Assembly: GCF_003966735.1 (NCBI RefSeq)
Contig: NZ_AP017378.1
Location: 1,597,501-1,661,500 of the forward strand
DNA: 64,000 nt
Reading direction: 5' to 3'
DNA from: Desulfovibrio ferrophilus
GTDB lineage: Bacteria; Desulfobacterota; Desulfovibrionia; Desulfovibrionales; Desulfovibrionaceae
In this document: one piece after another, positions 19,050-25,481 of the stretch
Layout of the letters: each line of letters starts with the position of its first letter
Numbering within the stretch: position 1 is the stretch's first letter
Translations under genes and position numbers: made by a program
The notes under the pieces: model-generated
The model's input: the letters and a program-made list of their open reading frames with translations, nothing else
The model's database searches: none
What the model was told of the DNA's origin: nothing

Positions 19050-19070
19050 ACTTTTTTGCATGAAAAAAGT
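19050..19070 (+). terminator. A/T stem-loop between third and fourth RTX genes
   Basis: An 8-bp stem (ACTTTTTT/AAAAAAGT, loop GCATG) sits eight bases after the third RTX stop. It is AT-rich with no following T run, so it would be at most a weak terminator or an mRNA 3'-end stabiliser that tunes expression along the array of RTX genes. Confidence 0.3.
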
Positions 19071-19131
19071 CTGAGTCTATAGAAGCTGAAGCAAGTTGTT
19101 CCAAAAGACCACCGAACCCCAAGGATACAAT

Positions 19132-20826
19132 ATGACCTCCACAGAGCAAAAACTCTACCAGGCCATTGTCAGCGACAAAGACATCCTTCGCCGCATCACC
19201 AATGCCAAGGATGCCGCCAGTGGAATCAACGAGATTACCGCGTTGGGACAAAAACTAAACCTTCCTGTGACTGAGGAGCAAGTGGTTCGATTCCTCCATG
19301 AGGTCACGAGTCGGGAACTCTCGGACACTGAACTTGATTATATTGTTGGTGGCAAAGGGGGCGGGGGTGATTCCGGCGATTCCAAACCCAAGGGCTGGTG
19401 CATCTGTGGCTGGTGGGGCGACGATCTGATCACAGGGAGCTCTTACAACGACACCCTTATGGGAGGATCGGGCCACGATACTCTCAAAGGCGGTGGAGGC
19501 CACGACCGACTGTTCGGCAACTCCGGCGAAGACAAACTGTATGGTGGCTCCGGCAACGACACCCTTTCTGGCGGTAGCGGGCACGACACCTTGTACGGTG
19601 GAACCGGCAACGACAAACTCTATGGAAACACGGGAGAGGACTATCTCTCCGGCGGCTCAGGCCACGACACCCTGCGAGGGGGAACTGGCCACGACACTCT
19701 GTACGGCGGCAGTGGCAACGACAAGCTCTATGGAGACTCGGGCGAGGACTACTTGTCCGGTGGCTTGGGCAATGACAAGCTGCATGGCGGTTCCGGCCAC
19801 GACACGCTCTATGGAAGGTCGGGCAACGATTACATGAAAGGCGACTCCGGCGACGACTGGATGTCCGGCGGCTCCGGCAACGACACCATGCACGGCGGAT
19901 CGGGCGACAACACCATGTATGGCGGCAGCGGAAACGACCTCATGTACGGAGGGACATACGGTGACGCTGGAGCACAGCGCATGTATGGCGGTACAGGCCA
20001 TGACACCATGTATGGCGGCAGTGGCACCGACAGGATGATGGGGGGAACAGGAAACGACTCCATGAGCGGAGGCCACGGAGACGACACCATGTATGGCGGT
20101 TCCGGCAATGACACCATGGAAGGTGGCAGTGGCGACAACTTCATGTATGGCGGCTCCGGCAACGACAGCATGACCGGTGGCGATCTGGATGCGGGTGCTC
20201 AGAACATGAGCGGCGGTGAAGGCGACGACACCATCAGAGGCGGTGCAGGAGAAGACAAGCTGGATGGGGGAACCGGCAATGACCTCATCAATGGTGGTCA
20301 TGGGGATGACAAAATCTCTGGAGGCGAGGGCGACGACTCCCTCTATGGAGGGACGGGCGACGATACTCTGGATGGTGGCAGCGGCAACGACTATCTGGAC
20401 GCTTCCAGTTTTTCCCCTGACCGCGGAGCCTCCCATTTGAACGGTGGAAGTGGTGACGATACTCTGCAGGGCGGCCAGGGTGATGACCGCCTCAATGGCG
20501 GAACAGGTGGCGATATTCTTGATGGTGGCGAAGGCCAGGACACCCTCACGGGCGGAGCGGGTGACGATCTGCTCAGTGGTGGTGGCGGTAGCGATGTCTT
20601 TGTTTTTGATGGGGAATCCGGCAACGACACTATCACTGATTTTAACCCCGCCAGCGACCGCCTAGCCATTGACGGCCTGACCAGCCAGGATCAACTTCAG
20701 GTTGAAGGAACGGGAACATCCACAATCATCACCTTCACTGACGCAGACGGCAACACGTCCACAATCACTCTCCAGGGCACCCATATGACAGCCGATGAAA
20801 TTTGGGAAAATACCCAGAAGGATTGA
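19132..20826 (+). CDS. RTX repeat protein with Nif11-like double-glycine leader (fourth)
   Basis: A 564-residue secreted protein. The leader, residues 1-74, ends RELSDTELDYIVGG and closely resembles the fifth protein's leader (NAKDAASGINEITALGQ against NAKDAKSGIAEITALGQ), suggesting recent duplication. Directly after the cut site comes an unusual Gly-rich and aromatic/Cys segment (GWCICGWWG, about residues 88-96) not seen in the others. RTX repeats follow to about 505, then the C-terminal cap (MTADEIWENTQKD). The ATG at 19132 has AAGGA six bases upstream; the frame is open 12 codons further up without a good start. Confidence 0.88.
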   Translation: MTSTEQKLYQAIVSDKDILRRITNAKDAASGINEITALGQKLNLPVTEEQVVRFLHEVTSRELSDTELDYIVGGKGGGGDSGDSKPKGWCICGWWGDDLITGSSYNDTLMGGSGHDTLKGGGGHDRLFGNSGEDKLYGGSGNDTLSGGSGHDTLYGGTGNDKLYGNTGEDYLSGGSGHDTLRGGTGHDTLYGGSGNDKLYGDSGEDYLSGGLGNDKLHGGSGHDTLYGRSGNDYMKGDSGDDWMSGGSGNDTMHGGSGDNTMYGGSGNDLMYGGTYGDAGAQRMYGGTGHDTMYGGSGTDRMMGGTGNDSMSGGHGDDTMYGGSGNDTMEGGSGDNFMYGGSGNDSMTGGDLDAGAQNMSGGEGDDTIRGGAGEDKLDGGTGNDLINGGHGDDKISGGEGDDSLYGGTGDDTLDGGSGNDYLDASSFSPDRGASHLNGGSGDDTLQGGQGDDRLNGGTGGDILDGGEGQDTLTGGAGDDLLSGGGGSDVFVFDGESGNDTITDFNPASDRLAIDGLTSQDQLQVEGTGTSTIITFTDADGNTSTITLQGTHMTADEIWENTQKD

Positions 20827-20910
20827 AACTATTCATCTCCCTCAAACGTCTGATCAGTACACAATGACAATAAGCAGACAGAAAACGCCACCGCCAACAC
20901 AGGAGCAGCC

Positions 20911-22404
20911 ATGAACTCCACCGAGCACAAACTTTACCTCGCTATTATTAAAGATAAAACCAGCCTCAGCCGGGTCATGAACGCCAAGGATGCCAAAAGT
21001 GGCATCGCCGAGATCACTGCTCTAGGGCAAGAGCTGAACCTGCCCGTGAGCGAACAGCAGGCCATCAGTTTCATGAACATGCCCAGACAGGAACTTTCCG
21101 ATGCCGAACTCGACATAATCGTCGGCGGCAAGGGAGACGACAGCGAGTCGGGAAGCTCCAGGTCTGGCGGCATGACCGTCTGGGGTGGCTTCGGCGATGA
21201 TGAAATCCTCGGTGGCCGAGGGAGTGACAAAATGTGGGGGCTGTCCGGCGACGACACCATGAAAGGTGGATGGGGCCACGACACCATGTACGGTGGAGCT
21301 GGTGAAGACTCTATGTATGGAGGTTCCGGCTCCGATTCCATGAAAGGCGGTTCCGGGCATGATTGGATGTCCGGTGGTTCCGGCAACGACACCCTGAAAG
21401 GCGGCACCGGTGAGGACACTCTCTACGGAGGCTCAGGTAGAGACTACATGAAGGGCGATTCCGGGGATGACTGGATGTCCGGCGGCACAGGCAACGACAC
21501 AATGAAAGGCGGCTTGGGTGAGGACACCATGTATGGTGGCGCGGGCAGAGACTACATGAAAGGCGATTCCGGGGATGACAGAATGTACGGCAAGACCGGC
21601 AACGACACCATGGATGGCGGGGCTGGCGAAGACACCATGTACGGCGGCACTGGCAATGACTCCATGAAAGGAGCCTCTGGCGACGATTGGATGTACGGCG
21701 GTGAAGGAAGCGACACCATGAGCGGGGGCCGAGGCTCCAACCATCTCTATGGTGGCACGGGCGATGACTCGATGTTCGGCGGCAAGAATAGTGACACCAT
21801 GTACGGGGGGTCGGGCGACGATTACCTCAACGGAGGCGGCGGAGACAACTCCATGTATGGTGGCGAGGGCAACGACACCATGGAAGGGGGATATCGCGGC
21901 AATACCCTGGATGGTGATCACACCACCACCATGTACGGAGGCTCCGGCAACGATTCCATGACAGGTGGAGACACCATGTACGGAGGATCGGGTGACGACA
22001 CCATGTATGGCCGTGGTTCAAGCCTGCTGGATGGCGGAACCGGAGACGACGAAATTCATGGAGCCTTCGGCAGCGACACCATATCGGGGGGTGAAGGAAA
22101 CGACACCATCTACGTAGGCGGTGCAGGGCAATACACAGATGGCAGTGTCGATCTCCATGAAATCACCGGTGGTTCAGGCAACGATGTCTTCATTTTCGAA
22201 GCAGAGGATACCAATGCGGTCATCACCGACTTCGATCCCAGCGAAGACAAAATCATCATCGAAGGCGTTGCCCCTGATGACCTGACCATCAGCACCGAGA
22301 ACGGCAAAACCATCATCTCCTATGATAATGGCGGCAGCACCATCGTCCTAGAAGGACAAGAACTGACCCACAGCGAAATCATGGACAGGCTGGAGACGCG
22401 ATAG
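20911..22404 (+). CDS. RTX repeat protein with Nif11-like double-glycine leader (fifth)
   Basis: A 497-residue secreted protein. The leader spans residues 1-73 and ends QELSDAELDIIVGG. The RTX array (about 90-415) is the most Met-rich of the set: by eye about four in five repeats have Met at the position normally held by Leu, Ile or Val. Several repeats are degenerate or interrupted (residues 325-370). The C-terminal cap (AVITDFDPSEDKIIIEG... IMDRLETR) has diverged from the EVWENI form. AGGAGCAGCC precedes the ATG. It is the last RTX gene before the acetyltransferase. Confidence 0.88.
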   Translation: MNSTEHKLYLAIIKDKTSLSRVMNAKDAKSGIAEITALGQELNLPVSEQQAISFMNMPRQELSDAELDIIVGGKGDDSESGSSRSGGMTVWGGFGDDEILGGRGSDKMWGLSGDDTMKGGWGHDTMYGGAGEDSMYGGSGSDSMKGGSGHDWMSGGSGNDTLKGGTGEDTLYGGSGRDYMKGDSGDDWMSGGTGNDTMKGGLGEDTMYGGAGRDYMKGDSGDDRMYGKTGNDTMDGGAGEDTMYGGTGNDSMKGASGDDWMYGGEGSDTMSGGRGSNHLYGGTGDDSMFGGKNSDTMYGGSGDDYLNGGGGDNSMYGGEGNDTMEGGYRGNTLDGDHTTTMYGGSGNDSMTGGDTMYGGSGDDTMYGRGSSLLDGGTGDDEIHGAFGSDTISGGEGNDTIYVGGAGQYTDGSVDLHEITGGSGNDVFIFEAEDTNAVITDFDPSEDKIIIEGVAPDDLTISTENGKTIISYDNGGSTIVLEGQELTHSEIMDRLETR

Positions 22405-22460
22405 CTACAACAACGTGCCAATAGATGATTCGCTCTTGAAAAAACGTGGAGTTCCACCAA

Positions 22461-23384
22461 ATGCCTTACCGCTTACGACAGCTGAATCCGACCACAGCCC
22501 CCTCTTTCGCGGGCATGACCTTCCCGGCCTATCGATCCAAGCTGGAAAAAGCCGGCAAGGATGGCATCCTTGCCATAGGCGCCCTAACAAAAGAGGGCGA
22601 ACCCGTCGGTCTAATTCTGATCGAGCATGGACGGGGGCGGGCCACGCTCCTCTCCGTTCTGATCAACCTTCAGCATCGTCTTCAAGGACTGGGCACAGCC
22701 CTGCTGGAAACAGCAGAAGACCTCCTTGCCAAGGTGGGGATTCGCACTTTCAGCACCTCGTGGAGCGAGAGCCTACCCGGAGCACCGGCCATGGCGGCCC
22801 TGTTGCACAAGGCTCAATACTCGACTCCAAGCCCCAAACTACTCATGGTCAAAGGCGACTGGAAAGGTCCCATCGGCGAAGTCCTGCGCACCGAATATCC
22901 ACGCTACCAGAACGATGGAGGGCTGCCCAAGGGCTACGAACTGACACCGTGGCGCGACATGTCGCGCACGGATGCCCAATTTATTCTTTCTCGACAAGGG
23001 CGCTCCGGTTGGTATGAACCACGTGCCAACCCCATGCGAGAATCCCGGCATATCGAACCCGTCAATAGCCTTCTCCTCCGCCACGAGGGCAACATCGTCG
23101 GCTGGCTGGGAACCCACCGCACATCCTCCGAGACTGTTCGCTACACCGATGTTTTCGTGCACGAAAACCTGCGCAGGTCAGGAGCAATCGCCATCGCCAT
23201 GGTCGTGCGCGGCTTCTGGCTGCAGCACGATCACGGCCCCCGCTACTTCACCATGGGGCTGGAGCACGGCAACACCCCGCTGGTGGCCATGTGCCGCCGC
23301 CGCATGGCCAAGGCCACGGAGCAACGTTGGTCTCTGGAAAGCTCGAAGGAATTGATTACAGACCGAGAAGATCGGCCAGTTTGA
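22461..23384 (+). CDS. tandem-GNAT N-acetyltransferase
   Basis: A 307-residue cytoplasmic protein with two GNAT-like halves. The first has a weak acetyl-CoA loop (LQHRLQGLGTALLETAED, about residues 75-92). The second shows an IVGWLGTHRTS strand and FVHENLRRSGAIAIAMV (about 215-260), in which the usual Q/RxxGxG/A loop is altered. The ATG at 22461 is preferred over a GTG five codons upstream because GGAG lies nine bases ahead of it. It directly follows the fifth RTX gene on the same strand and may modify those substrates, since HlyC, which acylates RTX toxins, has a GNAT-like fold; this link is inference. Its 3' end overlaps the convergent sigma factor by 29 bases. Confidence 0.75.
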   Translation: MPYRLRQLNPTTAPSFAGMTFPAYRSKLEKAGKDGILAIGALTKEGEPVGLILIEHGRGRATLLSVLINLQHRLQGLGTALLETAEDLLAKVGIRTFSTSWSESLPGAPAMAALLHKAQYSTPSPKLLMVKGDWKGPIGEVLRTEYPRYQNDGGLPKGYELTPWRDMSRTDAQFILSRQGRSGWYEPRANPMRESRHIEPVNSLLLRHEGNIVGWLGTHRTSSETVRYTDVFVHENLRRSGAIAIAMVVRGFWLQHDHGPRYFTMGLEHGNTPLVAMCRRRMAKATEQRWSLESSKELITDREDRPV

Positions 23385-23859
23385 AAAGCCCGCGCCTGAC
23401 GCGGGTCTTGACTGTGCTCTCGGGCACATCCAAGGCCAGAGCGGCCTCGGCAAAGGTCATTTGCTGCACACGAACCAGAAGCACAGCCTCGCGCTGCTCT
23501 TCACTCAGTTCCTGCAAGGCCTCCGACAGACGCTCGAGTTCCTCACGCGCCTGCACGCGCCCCTCCACTCCCGGAAGGGTATCATCCACTTCCACCTGCA
23601 TTTCTCGCACAGGCTTGCGGCAATGGCTGCGTAGCAGATTCATGGCAATGGAATAGAGCCAGGGCCGAAAGGCTGTGGCATCACGCAGGCTCTGGCGATT
23701 GTTCCAGGCCCGGATAAAGGCTTCCTGAACCAGGTCTTCCGCCAGAGCACGGTTGCCCCTGAGTGAATTCTGAAGATAACCACACAGCCCGCCCGCATGC
23801 TCACGATACTCGGCCTGGAACCGAGCGGCCGTCATGATGGGGGGAGCTGCGTCCTTCAT
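23356..23859 (-). CDS. ECF-family RNA polymerase sigma factor
   Basis: A 167-residue sigma-70 family protein of the extracytoplasmic-function type. Region 2 is seen at about residues 25-90 (AEDLVQEAFIRAWNN, FRPWLYSIAMNLLRSHCR). Region 4 is at about 110-165 (LQELSEEQREAVLLVRVQQMTFAEAALALDVPESTVKTRVRRGL). It starts six bases after the hlyD-type gene, so both are in one operon. No anti-sigma gene is adjacent. It probably controls part of the secretion island, though no target promoter could be proved here. Confidence 0.9.
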   Translation of the reverse strand: MKDAAPPIMTAARFQAEYREHAGGLCGYLQNSLRGNRALAEDLVQEAFIRAWNNRQSLRDATAFRPWLYSIAMNLLRSHCRKPVREMQVEVDDTLPGVEGRVQAREELERLSEALQELSEEQREAVLLVRVQQMTFAEAALALDVPESTVKTRVRRGLFKLADLLGL

Positions 23860-23865
23860 GACTGT

Positions 23866-25119
23866 CTAACGCCTCAGTCCAAGTGCACGGGAAAGCTTCG
23901 GGAAAACAAGATCAATGGGTCGCCTAGAGGAAATCACGACCTCTCCGGTACAGATCGTTCCGGCCTCAATGGAGAAATCCTCCGGGCCCGAAGATGATGA
24001 CCAATGAAACTGATTAGGCTTCTCCGGGTCCTTGAGCAGGGTCACCGAAGTCCCAATCATCACACCGGATTCCAGCATGGCGTTGACCACTTCGCGCCGC
24101 CCGATCCCTTTGAGCAGAGATTGGGCAGACACGGGGTAATCAGAAACATCTTTCACCTTGCCGTAAATGCAGCCGTATTCCTCCTTCTCGGCAGTGGAGG
24201 GATACACATAGACGACCATGCCCGGCTCAACCTTCTTGCCCTGTTCCACGGGCAGCAGCACCATGGCTTCCAAAGGTGAATTCAATGGCTCAAGCACGGC
24301 CACAGCCTGGCCCTCGGAGACGTAGGCGCCGCGCTCCACAATCACTTCCACCACCCGCCCGTCAAAAGGGCTGGTCACGTGAGAGGAAAGATTCAGGTCA
24401 CGTTCAAGGCTGCGCAGAGCAAGTTCGAGGGCAATGACCTTTTCCTGATTGCCCAAAAGGTCCAACTCGGCCTCGCTACGCAGGTTGAACATGTTGGTGT
24501 CCATCTCGGAAAGCTGAAGTGTACGAGTGGACATCTCCGACATGACCATATTCTTCTGATTGCGAATATCCTGGAGGTACTTCTTGGTGATGAAGCCCCT
24601 GTCCATATGCTCAAGGTCGCTCAGGAATTTTCGCAAAAAATCAAAATAATCGTTCAGATGGGCACGCTGGAAGGTAATCAGATCACTCTGTTCTGCGTCG
24701 TTACCCTGGCGCATGGCAATGGTGCGTTCGTAGTAGGCGGAGCGCTCATGCAACCAGAGCTTGGCGTTCTCCAGTTCCGAAACCAGTTTCAGTCGCTCAT
24801 TTTCCATCCGAGGCTGTTGCACCACGGCCAGAACATCTCCCTTGTGCAGCACGTCTCCGGGCTTGACCGAAACATCGGAAATCTGCCCATGCCCCACTGC
24901 CACCACGTCCATCAGGCCCTCAGGTGGAATCAGAATCCCCATGCCGTTCACGGTAACGGGAACCGTCCCCACAAAACTCCACACCAACAGAGCCAGTAAA
25001 AGGACAAGCCCTGTCACCACCGCATAGATGCCTTTGGAATCAACGATATTGATCAGCCGAGTCAGTTCATCCGGCGAACTGACGGCAGTCTGCTTACCCT
25101 TGTTCGATGTCCCAGCCAT
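23866..25119 (-). CDS. HlyD-type membrane fusion protein of NHLM export system
   Basis: A 417-residue periplasmic adaptor linking the inner-membrane exporter to an outer-membrane channel. There is one N-terminal membrane helix (about residues 31-53), a biotinyl-lipoyl-like half motif (GQISDVSVKPGDVLHKGDVLAVV), a long coiled coil (about 105-240) and the second lipoyl half plus beta barrel (SPFDGRVVEVIVERGAYVSEGQAVAVLEP). This fits the NHLM HlyD-like protein. The second ATG was chosen because GGGGGGA precedes it; the first, four codons upstream, lies inside that tract. No TolC homologue is in the window. Confidence 0.88.
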   Translation of the reverse strand: MAGTSNKGKQTAVSSPDELTRLINIVDSKGIYAVVTGLVLLLALLVWSFVGTVPVTVNGMGILIPPEGLMDVVAVGHGQISDVSVKPGDVLHKGDVLAVVQQPRMENERLKLVSELENAKLWLHERSAYYERTIAMRQGNDAEQSDLITFQRAHLNDYFDFLRKFLSDLEHMDRGFITKKYLQDIRNQKNMVMSEMSTRTLQLSEMDTNMFNLRSEAELDLLGNQEKVIALELALRSLERDLNLSSHVTSPFDGRVVEVIVERGAYVSEGQAVAVLEPLNSPLEAMVLLPVEQGKKVEPGMVVYVYPSTAEKEEYGCIYGKVKDVSDYPVSAQSLLKGIGRREVVNAMLESGVMIGTSVTLLKDPEKPNQFHWSSSSGPEDFSIEAGTICTGEVVISSRRPIDLVFPKLSRALGLRR

Positions 25120-25211
25120 GTATCCCCCCATAAATCAAATGGAGATCAATACCCCATCTATGTTGCCATGCGAATTAGCATATTCCTCAAAGGTATAAAA
25201 GCCATATTATG

Positions 25212-25310
25212 TTAAGTGACTAGGGCTTGCCGAAACAATGCGGAGCAAGATGAAACAGATATGAGTACCCTCATGAATGGTACCCAAACGTCACCAAACA
25301 ACACTTTCAT
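25212..25310 (-). CDS. possible 32-residue peptide upstream of the hlyD-type gene
   Basis: A short frame (MKVLFGDVWVPFMRVLISVSSCSALF...) follows AAGGAG at six-base spacing, 92 bases upstream of the hlyD-type gene. It could be a leader peptide, a small membrane peptide or chance. It is not recognisable. The rest of 25120-25481 shows no gene; it includes CATATTATG (25203-25211), similar to the palindrome upstream of the exporter operon. Confidence 0.2.
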   Translation of the reverse strand: MKVLFGDVWVPFMRVLISVSSCSALFRQALVT

Positions 25311-25481
25311 TGCTACTCCTTGTCCATCCGTACTGTTTGCACACCAAAAGCAGGAAAAAGCTCTGCCATTAGCCTGAACACGTCTTTTCCATACCGGCTG
25401 GCAGAGCAAAAAGCCGTCTCCAACCTGCCGGTTGTGCGCTCAGGCATCTCGGGATATAGATACGTGGACATAGAAACTGCC

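Noticed and set aside
14025-22404. CRISPR array or satellite DNA in the 14-22 kb region
   Set aside because: The regular 27-base periodicity is coding repetition of RTX nonapeptides and there are no constant repeats with unique spacers.
8604-25119. Ordinary NHLM/Nif11 RiPP bacteriocin cluster
   Set aside because: No LanM, YcaO, radical SAM or other peptide-modifying enzyme is present, and the cores after the GG are 300-550 residue RTX domains rather than short peptides.
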